Of a DNA stretch of 11,688 nt, positions 1-7,262 are shown in pieces. The stretch's first letter is position 1, and each line of letters opens with the position of its first letter. Origin of the DNA: Pseudomonadota bacterium (GTDB lineage Bacteria; Pseudomonadota; Gammaproteobacteria; Burkholderiales; Ferrovaceae); contig JAJZDE010000036.1 of NCBI GenBank assembly GCA_021828745.1, forward strand, positions 1-11,688, given 5' to 3'. Both the position numbers and the translations under genes were made by a program. The notes beneath the pieces are model-generated. The model made no database searches and was not told where the DNA came from. It worked only from the letters and a program-made list of their open reading frames with translations.

Positions 1-466
1 CGCGCGCCTGCCAGTAGGCATCGAACGTGCCTTGCAGGGTGATTCGTGCCGTCTGGATATAGTCCAGGGTTTTGAGGGTACGAGAGGCGGGAGGGCGGGG
101 AATGAGGTCCGGGTCTTGCTGGGTGATGCCCAACACGACAGGGAAACCGGGGAGCGATTGAAGCAAGGAGGGGAGCACGTCTTGCCAGGCGAGTTCAGGC
201 CGGGATACCCAGTATCCCAGAGGACATTGGGACGGTTGAAAGGTTTCCCAACCCCAGCGGCCGGTGGGGCGCAACAGCGCCATGGCCTGGGGGGTCGAGC
301 CGCCGAGAATGGCCAACTGTTCGTTCCCGCTCCCAAACAGTTCCAGTGCCGGGGCGAGAAAGGCAGGGTCCAGCAAGGCGGAATTCCTTCCTTCCTGATT
401 CAGGTGTTGCCAGGCGTTCTGGAACTCGCTGAAACGGGATGCAGGGTAGAGGGTCCAGGGGTTCAT
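1..466 (-). CDS. GNAT-type acyltransferase, CelD/FemAB-like (N-terminal part; runs off left edge)
   Basis: The reading frame begins MNPWTLYPASRFSEFQNAW and stays open for 155 codons to the window edge, so the C-terminal part, where the acyl-CoA site would be, is not visible. The visible part resembles the Acetyltransf_6 (CelD/BcsL, FemAB-like) group: an N-terminal half with a W-G-W-E segment (about residues 65-70), then a helix-strand segment near residues 138-155 (DYIQTARITLQGTFDAYW) like the start of the second GNAT-like lobe. Such proteins usually acylate sugars or cell-wall/polysaccharide precursors in the cytoplasm; the substrate here is unknown. Its ATG overlaps the stop of the upstream aminotransferase as ATGA, so the two are probably translationally coupled and act in one pathway. 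Family assignment is from pattern recognition only. Confidence 0.6.
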   Translation of the reverse strand, partial: MNPWTLYPASRFSEFQNAWQHLNQEGRNSALLDPAFLAPALELFGSGNEQLAILGGSTPQAMALLRPTGRWGWETFQPSQCPLGYWVSRPELAWQDVLPSLLQSLPGFPVVLGITQQDPDLIPRPPASRTLKTLDYIQTARITLQGTFDAYWQAR

Positions 467-1794
467 GATGCGCGTTGATCCGGGTGTGAGGGAAGGGAGC
501 CGGAACCGGTGAGGACGGCGGACAATACCTGGATCATCCAGTTCAGTTCATGCGGTCGCAGGCTTTGATGACAAGGAAATTGAAAAATGCGGCGCGAATA
601 GTCTTCGCTGATCGGGCAGGTCCCCTTGTCCATTTCGTCCCACAAAAACTCGCCGAAGCGTATGATCGGGACCCCGGCAAACTTGAGTTTTCCGAACACG
701 GCCATGGGCTGATCCATGATCAGCGGAAAGACATGGGGGGCGATCCCTTCGGGAAGATGAGGGAACAGGGGACGACAGCCGGGAAGAGTGGCACTGGCTT
801 TCAGAAGAGTCAGATAGTTTTGTCGTCTTTTTTCGACGATGAAGGAAAGGGAAGATTTTTCAGTGACCCAGCGTGCCCAGAGGGAACCGGAGACGGTGGT
901 GCGTCCGGGATCGAACCCCGAGTTGAAGGGGGCGGGAACGAAATCTTCCGGAGCCGGAATTTCTCCAGGCCGGCGTTGCGGAGCGGGGGAAGGAGCGTCT
1001 GGTTTGAGGCGTCGGATCAGCCAGTCCTTGAAGCGAAAAGATTTTTTGAACACGGGATCGAGTGACCCGAAGCGCCCATAGTAGGAGGCATATTCCAATG
1101 TGTTGACCACCGCCTTCAGTTCCTCGGACAGACGGGGGGCATGGGTTTTGATGGCGTTTAGAGGATGTCGGAAGGAGACCAGACATCCGCCTTCGTTGAG
1201 CGGAAAAAATTTCCAGGTGCTGCCGATGGCGTAGTCGCCCTGGGTTCCCACCGGGCATCCCTCCGTTTCGCCAAAGAAGGCATGGGCGCAATCTTCGATG
1301 AGGATCAGGTCGTGGGCATCACACCAAGCGCGGACAGCCTTAAGGGGTTGCAGGAAACCAAAGAAATGGGGAACCAGGACGACGCGGGTGGCGGGGGTGC
1401 GACGCTGTGCCATGTCGTCCAGATCCACGGTGGTGTCGGCGCGAATCCGGTAGAAAACCGGGACTCCGCCTTCGGCCAGAATGGGTTCGATCATGGCACC
1501 GCAATGATAGGCGGGGACGAGAACTTCGTTACGCCCGGACAGACCGATATGGCGCAGAGCCAGGGCAATGGCCAGACTTCCCCGGTTGACCGGGCGCTGG
1601 TATGGGGCATCCCGCAAACTGGGCGGAGAGGGACTTGCTCCCGAAGACCCGCCGCTCAAAGCGGACAGTTCGAAGACGGGTTGCTTGGGGATATGCTCTG
1701 GTGGGGTGAAGGTCATTCGGTCTGGATGGGGAACTGTGGTCGTATGCCCTGAGAACGAATGGCGGCGCGTTCCACAGTCAGGAGTCGCCGACAT
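463..1794 (-). CDS. DegT/DnrJ/EryC1/StrS-type PLP-dependent aminotransferase
   Basis: The 443-residue product has the fold-type I aminotransferase pattern of the DegT family: a substrate/cofactor segment LVPAYHCGA (92-100), PHFFG (142-146), the PLP-contacting aspartate in IEDCAHAF (166-173, D168), and the probable Schiff-base lysine K195 in GSTWKFFPLNEGG. Members transfer an amino group to keto-sugars for polysaccharide or lipid glycans; the exact sugar cannot be read here. It is co-oriented with and downstream of a PEP-CTERM gene (87-nt gap with a hairpin) and overlaps the next gene, a GNAT-type acyltransferase, by 4 nt. Aminotransferase followed by N-acyltransferase is a plausible amino-sugar pair. 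The start is uncertain: residues 1-26 look unlike the family, and Met27 (position 1716) is an alternative; neither has a strong Shine-Dalgarno sequence. Confidence 0.85.
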   Translation of the reverse strand: MSATPDCGTRRHSFSGHTTTVPHPDRMTFTPPEHIPKQPVFELSALSGGSSGASPSPPSLRDAPYQRPVNRGSLAIALALRHIGLSGRNEVLVPAYHCGAMIEPILAEGGVPVFYRIRADTTVDLDDMAQRRTPATRVVLVPHFFGFLQPLKAVRAWCDAHDLILIEDCAHAFFGETEGCPVGTQGDYAIGSTWKFFPLNEGGCLVSFRHPLNAIKTHAPRLSEELKAVVNTLEYASYYGRFGSLDPVFKKSFRFKDWLIRRLKPDAPSPAPQRRPGEIPAPEDFVPAPFNSGFDPGRTTVSGSLWARWVTEKSSLSFIVEKRRQNYLTLLKASATLPGCRPLFPHLPEGIAPHVFPLIMDQPMAVFGKLKFAGVPIIRFGEFLWDEMDKGTCPISEDYSRRIFQFPCHQSLRPHELNWMIQVLSAVLTGSGSLPSHPDQRAS

Positions 1795-1823
1795 TCAATC
1801 CGGTGCATTGTAGCAGTTTTGCA

Positions 1824-1848
1824 GAGGGACCAGAGGTTCTGGCCCCTC
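1824..1848 (-). terminator. Hairpin between PEP-CTERM gene and aminotransferase gene
   Basis: In the minus-strand RNA an 11-bp stem (GAGGGGCCAGA / TCTGGTCCCTC, one G-U wobble) closes a 3-nt loop, 34 nt after the PEP-CTERM stop codon. In plus-strand RNA the same position is an A-C mismatch, so the structure favours minus-strand transcripts. No U-tract follows on the minus strand. It may therefore attenuate, pause or stabilise the 3' end rather than be a classical terminator. On the plus strand a T6 run follows after six bases, but no plus-strand gene lies upstream. Confidence 0.5.
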
Positions 1849-1881
1849 GATTCGTTTTTTGTCAGTTAACCAGAGCAACCT

Positions 1882-2640
1882 TTAAACGGTGGCTCCTTGC
1901 AGGCCGGAAGACACGCGTCCGGAAAACTTGAACTTGCGCGCGCACAGACCCAGGCCCAAAGCGCCGATCCCGACGAGGAGCAAACTGCCGGGTTCCGGAA
2001 CGTTTGTGACGGCCGGGGGGGACGCAAAAGTCCCTGCAAAACCCAAGCCTCCTGCAGAATCAGAAACGACCAACTGAAAAGAAGCGGGACTGGCAAGGTA
2101 CTGGTTCAGGCTGTCAGTGATCGTGCCGAGGACATTGATCGTCAGACTGGATTGGTTGCTTCCTGCGGTGGGGGCAGAGGAGCCTCCAACAAAGTCCTTG
2201 CTCGCGATGAAACTGAATACATCCCCGTTTTTCCCCGTGATTTGGGCAAAGGGCCCGGGAATGGACGTGAGGGAATTCACTGCACCGTTTTGAGGAACGG
2301 TCAAGGTAAACAGACCATTGGGCGCTGGATTGACGATGTAGCCTTGAGACTTGAAAGGAGTGAATAAACTGGTGGTAAAGTCATTGGGAGCGCCATAGAT
2401 GTTGGAGGACATCGAAGTGATGATAAAGGGATTTTCGACGGTGATGCTCGTGGCAGTGTTGATTCCTGGCGCAGAACTGTTCCCGTTTTGGTAGGTGACG
2501 CCGCCCGAAGTGAATTGGGTGACGTTGGTTCCGGAATAAGCAAACTCTGCGTTGAAGTAGGTTGGGTTGGCCAGCGCCGAAAGGGGGGCAATGGAGAGGG
2601 CGGACAATGCCAGGGTGGCGAGTAGTTTCTTTGAGGTCAT
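1882..2640 (-). CDS. PEP-CTERM sorting-domain protein (exported)
   Basis: The 252-residue product has an N-terminal signal peptide (MTSKKLLATLALSALSIAPL; likely cleavage after A-L-A at 22-24). The mature region is rich in Ser, Thr, Asn and Gly and has no cysteine, which is usual for this class. It ends with a PEP-CTERM sorting signal: V-P-E-P-G-S-L at 214-220, a hydrophobic segment to about 232, and a basic cluster A-R-K-F-K (234-238). Such proteins are recognised by an exosortase in the inner membrane and linked to surface/biofilm matrix; no exosortase lies in this window. A ten-residue tail after the basic cluster is longer than usual. The ATG has an AAGGA ribosome-binding site 7 nt upstream, and a sigma-54 promoter lies just upstream. 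The mature sequence suggests no specific function beyond surface location. Confidence 0.93.
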   Translation of the reverse strand: MTSKKLLATLALSALSIAPLSALANPTYFNAEFAYSGTNVTQFTSGGVTYQNGNSSAPGINTATSITVENPFIITSMSSNIYGAPNDFTTSLFTPFKSQGYIVNPAPNGLFTLTVPQNGAVNSLTSIPGPFAQITGKNGDVFSFIASKDFVGGSSAPTAGSNQSSLTINVLGTITDSLNQYLASPASFQLVVSDSAGGLGFAGTFASPPAVTNVPEPGSLLLVGIGALGLGLCARKFKFSGRVSSGLQGATV

Positions 2641-2695
2641 GTGAATTCCTTGAGAAGTTTGCTGAAAAGTTTACTCATGCGAGCGATAAATATAA

Positions 2696-2711
2696 AGCAA
2701 CGTTCATACCA
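2696..2711 (-). promoter_or_regulatory. Sigma-54 (RpoN) -24/-12 promoter for the PEP-CTERM gene
   Basis: Minus-strand sequence TGGTATGAACGTTGCT compares with consensus TGGCACG-N4-TTGC(A/T): two mismatches, both C to T, in the -24 half and a perfect -12 half. The GG and GC dinucleotides are exactly ten bases apart, the spacing sigma-54 requires. Predicted transcription start is near 2685, giving a leader of about 45 nt to the ATG. Published work on floc-forming bacteria places PEP-CTERM genes under RpoN and the PrsK/PrsR system, which supports the reading. Neither rpoN nor prsR is in the window. Confidence 0.72.
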
Positions 2712-2783
2712 ATAATCGTAACGTGTTGTAGTAAAACGAATTATTTTTACTTCACGTCCTCGAATGGTATTAGTGTGTAAAAA

Positions 2784-2839
2784 ATCCAGACATCATATTT
2801 TTTCAATTTATTAATGTGATAAAATATGAAACATCCAGA
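2784..2839. promoter_or_regulatory. Possible enhancer-binding site: spaced inverted repeat with flanking direct repeats
   Basis: A perfect 8-bp inverted repeat, CATATTTT (2794-2801) and AAAATATG (2821-2828), lies between two copies of ATCCAGA (2784-2790, 2833-2839). Its centre is about 125 bp upstream of the predicted sigma-54 start site, the distance expected for an NtrC-type activator. The repeats are seen directly. The activator role is inferred, and the high AT content makes chance similarity more likely. Confidence 0.35.
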
Positions 2840-2968
2840 AATAGATGTTCAATCTGTTCTGGTTGTTTTTTTAACCCGTTGTTAAAATAACTCGGGGGGT
2901 CATGCCCATTACCGCGCGGATTGATGTGGGAATTGGCCGGTGGGATAATCAGTGGCCTGACCGGGGGG

Positions 2969-5900
2969 CTAGCGCGGCCCCGCAACTTCCTGGGCGACCC
3001 GTTCGGACTTGCGCAATCCAGGAGGAGACAACGAATTCTGGAATTCTTCTATCGGCACGGGCTTGCCAAACAGATAACCCTGATGCGCGTGGCAGCCGTT
3101 GCGCTCGAGAAAGTCCCGCTGCTGTTCTGTCTCTACCCCTTCGGCGATGACCTTCAACCCGAGGTTGTCGGCCATCCCGATGATGGTTCGGACGATTGCC
3201 GCATCGTTCGGATCGGTGGCGATGTCGCGTACGAAACTCTGGTCGATCTTGATTTGGTCCAGTGGCAAATGTTTGATATAGGCCAACGAGGATTGTCCGG
3301 TGCCGAAGTCATCCAGTGAGAAACGGATGCCGACGCTGCGCAGTGCCTGCATTTTTCCGATGCTGTCGTCAATGTCGTGCAACACCAGGGATTCGGTCAG
3401 TTCGAGTTCAAGCCCACACTCGAGAGGATCGACGCCGGTATCCTTCAGGACTTCAAGCACCTGCCCGACAAACTTTGGTTGACGGAACTGCCGTGCGCTG
3501 ACGTTGACGGCAATCTGCAAATGACGGGTCAGCGGATCGGCCTGCCATGCCTTGAGTTGCGCACAAGCCATGTGCAACACCCATGCGCCGATGGGTACGA
3601 TGAGGCCACTTTCTTCGGCGATCGGAATGAATTCCCTGGGTGAAACCAGACCATGCTCGGGATGCTGCCAGCGCAGCAGTGCCTCGGCGCCCACCACCCT
3701 CTGTCCATCGACCTGTATCTGATAGTAGAGTTTGAGTTGCTGGAGTGGCAGTGCCTGACGCAAGTCATCGGTCAGGGCGGCGCGCGCCTCCAGTTCGGTC
3801 TGCATGGAGGGATCGAAGAAACGCAGGGTATTATGACCGGCAGATTTGGCTTGATACATGGCGGTATCGGCGTGCTTGAGCAGATCGGACATGCCGATCT
3901 GATCGCCGCAGAACAAGCTGATGCCGATGCTGGACGAACTGTGATATTCAATTCCTTGAAGAGTGAAAGGTTGGTTGATGGCCGCTAGAACGTGCTCTCC
4001 GACCTCCTGGGCTGCTGCTGCTGCTTGCTGGGGGTCATCGCTCAGATTCTCGAGCATGATGACGAACTCATCCCCGCCCAGACGGGCGACCGTATCGGTG
4101 GCGCGCACGCAGTTCTGGAGGCGTTTGGCGACTTCGATCAGCAGCAAATCTCCCATGTCGTGCCCACGGGTATCATTGAGCGTTTTGAAGTTGTCCAAAT
4201 CGATGAACAGCAACGCGCCTTCGTGCCGACTGTGAATGCTGGAGGCCATGGCCTGCTGCAAGCGGTCCCGCAGCAGGCTCCGATTGGGTAAATTGGTGAG
4301 CGGGTCATGGAAAGCAAGCCGGTGTATTTTTTCATCGGCCTCCTTGCGGAGCGTGATGTCGGAAAATACCGCGACATAATTCGTTACCTGTCCCTCTGTA
4401 TCGGTGACTGCGGTAATGGTCATCCAGGATGGGTAAGCCTCGCCATCCTTGCGTCGGTTCCAGAGTTCTCCCTGCCAGTACTTGTTGCGGGTGAGGGTTT
4501 TCCACATGTTGTGGTAAAACGCTGCATCCTGTCGTCCGGACCTGAGTATGGCGGGCGTCATGCCGATTGCCTCGACGGCATCATAGCCGGTCAATCGAGT
4601 GAAGGCGCGATTGACCTGGAGGATATGTTGATCCCGATCGGTGATCAGGATGCCCTCCTGAGTCTCGAAGGCCGTCGCGGCAATGCGCAACTTCTGTTCG
4701 GCGCGCTTGCGTTCGCTTTCCCGGTCGAAATTGTCCAGTGCAAACGAGATATCCCGTGCCATTTCATCCAGAAGGTTGACCATTTCCGTATCGAATGCGT
4801 CAGGATGCACATGGTAGACAGAAAGCACGGCGAAGGGTTTTCCATCACGCAGGATCGGAAAAACCCCGCTCGATCCAAAGCCGTAGCGCAACGTCCGCTC
4901 CTGCCATGACACCGCAATACCGTCATTCTGGACATGGTTGTCGATGACGCTACGGCTCTCGCGGAAGGCAATACTCGTTTTTCCACGCCCTTCAGGGACA
5001 TCTTCCCGTGAAGAAATCACCAGTCCGTTCAGGTATTCGGAATCTCCATAACTCACTACCGGTTCGATCAGGCCGTTGGCTTCATTGACCTGGCCGATCC
5101 AGGCCAGTTTCAGTCCGCCGAAATCCACCGCCATCCTGCACGCCAGCGGGAACAGGGAGGACTCGTCATCCATCCGCACGATGGCCTGATTGACTTCACT
5201 GCGCGCCCGATAGAGTTTCGTCAGGTGTTCGATGTGCGCCTCGGAGGCTTTCTGCCTGGTAATGTCGCGCACGACTGCCTGAAGGACGGTTTCTCCGTCC
5301 AGATTCATCGCATTGAGCAGGACATCGGCATGAAATGGCTGATCGGTATCGAGTCGTTTGTGCATCCAGGCAAAGTGGTCGCTACCCTCCTTGATCGCAT
5401 GGGCAATGTGTCGATCAGCCAGTGTCCTGGAATCTCCGCCGCAGGATTGCACCGGTGGTGATAAATCGGCCGGATGTTTGGAGCAAAATTCCTGTTTCGA
5501 TGTGCAACCGAATAAGGTCAACGTCGCCTTATTGCAATCCAGGAATCTTTTATCGTCCAGTAACATGATCGCATCGCTGGTGGATTCATAGAGTGTGCGC
5601 AATTTCATCTCGGAGACTTTGAGTGCATCATCCATCTGTTTGCGCGCGGTGATCTCACGTCCGATGACCATCAGTTCCTTGCGTTGACCCTGCTCACTGA
5701 ATATCGGCACCTTGCGCGTCTCGATGATCATGCCTCTGCCCTCTGCATCTGTGATGTTTTCTTCTCCCACCACCAACTGTCCGGCTTGCCAGGCCATTTC
5801 GTCGCTCGCCAGGCATCCCTCGTGCGCTGCGCGGTATGCGGGCTGCAGATCCGCCAACTCCCTATCGGTTTTGCCCTGCCAGGGCAGGTCGTGCAACCGG

Positions 5901-6238
5901 AACATTTGTCTGGCCGGCTCATTGATGACCAGCCAGCGTCCCTCGCCATCCTTCAGGAAAACCGCATCGGGGATGGCCTCGATCAACGCCATCAGTTGCT
6001 CGGCATGGCGCAGCACACCGAGTTGTTTTTCGAGCCCGGCTTGTCGGTTACGGATGGGTCTGACGATCAGGATATAGAGCGCAGTGGAAACGAACGCAGT
6101 GAATAGCGCGAGGTCGAGGAAACCCTGAAAGGTCGATCCACTGCCTTTAAGGAATGGCTGGATGACACTGATCGACAGTTCGCTCATCGATAGGGCCAAT
6201 CCCACGACGACCACAATTCCAAAAATAGTTGAAGCCAT
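2969..6238 (-). CDS. Membrane-anchored PAS-PAS-GAF-PAS-GGDEF-EAL cyclic-di-GMP enzyme
   Basis: The 1089-residue protein starts with two transmembrane segments (about 4-18 and 41-60) around a short periplasmic loop. Then follow PAS domains (about 80-200 and 206-330), a GAF domain (about 345-505), a third PAS (about 518-632), a GGDEF domain (about 635-802) and an EAL domain (about 813-1070). The active-site GGDEF (721-725) and inhibitory RATD (R712, D715; RxxD) are intact. The EAL domain keeps E852 in EALLRW, N912, E949 in ELTES, D976-D977 in LDDFGTG, K997 and E1033. Both diguanylate cyclase and phosphodiesterase activity are therefore chemically possible; the sensor domains probably set the balance. 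It probably controls matrix or motility through c-di-GMP. The neighbouring PEP-CTERM gene suggests, but does not prove, surface-matrix control. The start gives the first TM helix; its ribosome-binding site is weak. Confidence 0.95.
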   Translation of the reverse strand: MASTIFGIVVVVGLALSMSELSISVIQPFLKGSGSTFQGFLDLALFTAFVSTALYILIVRPIRNRQAGLEKQLGVLRHAEQLMALIEAIPDAVFLKDGEGRWLVINEPARQMFRLHDLPWQGKTDRELADLQPAYRAAHEGCLASDEMAWQAGQLVVGEENITDAEGRGMIIETRKVPIFSEQGQRKELMVIGREITARKQMDDALKVSEMKLRTLYESTSDAIMLLDDKRFLDCNKATLTLFGCTSKQEFCSKHPADLSPPVQSCGGDSRTLADRHIAHAIKEGSDHFAWMHKRLDTDQPFHADVLLNAMNLDGETVLQAVVRDITRQKASEAHIEHLTKLYRARSEVNQAIVRMDDESSLFPLACRMAVDFGGLKLAWIGQVNEANGLIEPVVSYGDSEYLNGLVISSREDVPEGRGKTSIAFRESRSVIDNHVQNDGIAVSWQERTLRYGFGSSGVFPILRDGKPFAVLSVYHVHPDAFDTEMVNLLDEMARDISFALDNFDRESERKRAEQKLRIAATAFETQEGILITDRDQHILQVNRAFTRLTGYDAVEAIGMTPAILRSGRQDAAFYHNMWKTLTRNKYWQGELWNRRKDGEAYPSWMTITAVTDTEGQVTNYVAVFSDITLRKEADEKIHRLAFHDPLTNLPNRSLLRDRLQQAMASSIHSRHEGALLFIDLDNFKTLNDTRGHDMGDLLLIEVAKRLQNCVRATDTVARLGGDEFVIMLENLSDDPQQAAAAAQEVGEHVLAAINQPFTLQGIEYHSSSSIGISLFCGDQIGMSDLLKHADTAMYQAKSAGHNTLRFFDPSMQTELEARAALTDDLRQALPLQQLKLYYQIQVDGQRVVGAEALLRWQHPEHGLVSPREFIPIAEESGLIVPIGAWVLHMACAQLKAWQADPLTRHLQIAVNVSARQFRQPKFVGQVLEVLKDTGVDPLECGLELELTESLVLHDIDDSIGKMQALRSVGIRFSLDDFGTGQSSLAYIKHLPLDQIKIDQSFVRDIATDPNDAAIVRTIIGMADNLGLKVIAEGVETEQQRDFLERNGCHAHQGYLFGKPVPIEEFQNSLSPPGLRKSERVAQEVAGPR

Positions 6239-6352
6239 TCACCACTATCCGGTTAAAAAATAAAATAACTTTTAGTTTTTTGTTTTTCTGTCGAATTTCA
6301 TGAGTTTTGTCTGGTTCCAGGGATTCTGTTGAACAGAGGAAGCAGAGAGACG

Positions 6353-6369
6353 CAGATCGGTGCGATCTG
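6353..6369. repeat. Perfect 7-bp inverted repeat with 3-nt loop
   Basis: CAGATCG and CGATCTG are separated by GTG. It lies about 115-130 bp upstream of the GGDEF-EAL start codon, with no U-tract on either side, so an operator or RNA hairpin is more likely than a terminator. Its role is unknown. Confidence 0.4.
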
Positions 6370-6391
6370 GCGCAACATGCAAGTGATCTGA

Positions 6392-6403
6392 GGAATCGAT
6401 TCC
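6392..6403. promoter_or_regulatory. 12-bp perfect palindrome GGAATCGATTCC (candidate operator)
   Basis: An uninterrupted dyad of twelve bases lies 23 bp from the hairpin at 6353-6369, in the shared upstream region of the GGDEF-EAL and trpG genes. Its symmetry suits a dimeric regulator. No family consensus is recognised, so the role is inferred from position only. Confidence 0.35.
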
Positions 6404-6667
6404 AACTCCTTCGTCGAGGATGGCGTAAAGAGGCCACCTGAGTCAAGAAAATAATACGTTGTCAGGGGGGGGCACCACCTTAGCAGAAAGCCGCCAGCGG
6501 ATTAACCGATTTTTCATTTTTCTTGCTCGGTCAGTGCAGACAAGAGATAATGCCAAGTTCTCTGGTGCCGTCCGCACCGGCAAACTTCCAGCGCGAAAAA
6601 CAGCGGGTATCGATTGGCGGCAAGCAAGGTAAATTCCTTGTAAATCAAACAAGATGGTGTAAATTAT

Positions 6668-7243
6668 ATGTTGCTGATGATCGATAACTACGATTCTTTT
6701 ACTTACAATCTGGTTCAGTATTTTGGCGTCTTGGGTCAGCAGGTCGAAGTATTTCGCAATGACCAGATCACCCTGGCCGAGATCGAACGCCTGGCTCCTG
6801 ACTATCTGGTCATTTCTCCGGGCCCCTGCAGTCCACGCGAAGCGGGGATCTCTGTGCCGGTGATCCAGCATTTTGCGGGCAGGATTCCCCTGTTGGGGGT
6901 TTGTCTGGGGCACCAGGCCATGGGATTCGCTTTTGGTGGCGAAGTGGTACGGGCCAAGACTCTCATGCATGGCAAGGTGTCTCCCGTGTTTCATGGAGGC
7001 CAGGGCCTGTTCCGTACGCTTCCCAACCCCTTTCAGGCCACTCGGTACCATTCCCTGGCAGTACGCCGGGACACGTTGCCTGACTGTTTCGAAATCACGG
7101 CATGGACGGAGGATGGAGAAATCATGGGCATGCGTCACCGCGAATTTGCCATGGAGGGGGTGCAATACCATCCCGAATCCATTCTGACCGAGTTTGGTTA
7201 CGACATGCTCAGGAATTTTCTGGAAAATCCCGGGGGGCGGTGA
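6668..7243 (+). CDS. trpG: Glutamine amidotransferase subunit of anthranilate / aminodeoxychorismate synthase (TrpG/PabA)
   Basis: The 191-residue class I glutamine amidotransferase releases ammonia from glutamine for a chorismate-using partner (TrpE or PabB) in tryptophan or folate synthesis in the cytosol. The triad is complete: nucleophile C79 in GVCLGHQ, and H168 and E170 in VQYHPES. The family-typical opening [19 protein letters not shown] and oxyanion segment SPGPCSP (50-56) are present, and length is normal. Sequence alone does not separate TrpG from PabA, and the same protein often serves both. It is unusual in standing alone, with no trpE, trpD or trpC beside it, and in having no obvious Shine-Dalgarno sequence. 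Its last 11 codons reappear downstream in a truncated second copy. Confidence 0.95.
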   Translation: MLLMIDNYDSFTYNLVQYFGVLGQQVEVFRNDQITLAEIERLAPDYLVISPGPCSPREAGISVPVIQHFAGRIPLLGVCLGHQAMGFAFGGEVVRAKTLMHGKVSPVFHGGQGLFRTLPNPFQATRYHSLAVRRDTLPDCFEITAWTEDGEIMGMRHREFAMEGVQYHPESILTEFGYDMLRNFLENPGGR

Positions 7244-7245
7244 AC
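7212..7245 (+). repeat. Direct repeat copy 1 (34 bp, 3' end of trpG)
   Basis: These 34 bases, running from trpG codon 182 through the stop codon plus two further bases, recur without mismatch at 7976-8009. Allowing one A/G difference the match is 37 of 38 (7208-7245 against 7972-8009). The intervening segment carries the MNT and HepT-like genes. Confidence 0.95.
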
Positions 7246-7262
7246 CATAATGTGTTCACCGC
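7237..7262. repeat. 9-bp inverted repeat over the trpG stop codon
   Basis: GCGGTGAAC (7237-7245) and GTTCACCGC (7254-7262) are perfect complements around an 8-nt loop. The right arm extends to an 11-bp inverted match with 8001-8011. There is no U-tract, so a standard terminator is doubtful; it more likely marks a rearrangement boundary. Confidence 0.6.

Larger units (their letters stand above)
2641..2968. other. 328-nt AT-rich intergenic control region of the PEP-CTERM gene
   Basis: This stretch contains no credible gene. It is much more AT-rich than its neighbours between about 2670 and 2890. It holds the PEP-CTERM ribosome-binding site, a sigma-54 promoter (2696-2711), a long-spaced inverted repeat (2794-2828) flanked by two ATCCAGA direct repeats (2784-2790 and 2833-2839), and a 7-bp inverted repeat TTTTAAC/GTTAAAA (2869-2887). 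I see no clear intrinsic terminator for the upstream GGDEF-EAL gene, so read-through is possible. Confidence 0.7.
6239..6667. other. 429-nt divergent intergenic region between GGDEF-EAL and trpG genes
   Basis: I see no gene here. Reading frames in it lack recognisable motifs, and the longest is antisense to trpG. It must hold the divergent promoters of both neighbours, but no strong sigma-70 pair or sigma-54 site stands out. Visible structures are a 7-bp hairpin with a 3-nt loop (6353-6369), a 12-bp perfect palindrome (6392-6403), a GGTGC/GCACC hairpin (6564-6578) and three GTAAAT repeats in the last 40 nt before trpG. A trpE gene, often next to trpG, is absent, and I recognise no remnant of one. 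Confidence 0.6.

Noticed and set aside
1807..1812. TACAAT as a -10 box for the aminotransferase gene
   Set aside because: No -35-like hexamer is found at 16-18 bp, and the start would fall almost on the proposed ATG; support is too weak.
2945..2985. GC-rich inverted segments around the end of the GGDEF-EAL gene as its terminator
   Set aside because: Only 5-bp stems (GGGGC/GCCCC and CCGGT/ACCGG) form and no U-tract follows on the minus strand.
6636..6665. TTGTAA-N16-TAAATT as a trpG promoter
   Set aside because: It would start transcription inside the trpG coding region, which would need a leaderless start at Met4; not convincing without mapping data.
6443..7171. A 242-codon minus-strand frame antisense to trpG
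   Set aside because: It overlaps most of a gene with an intact catalytic triad and shows no motif of its own.
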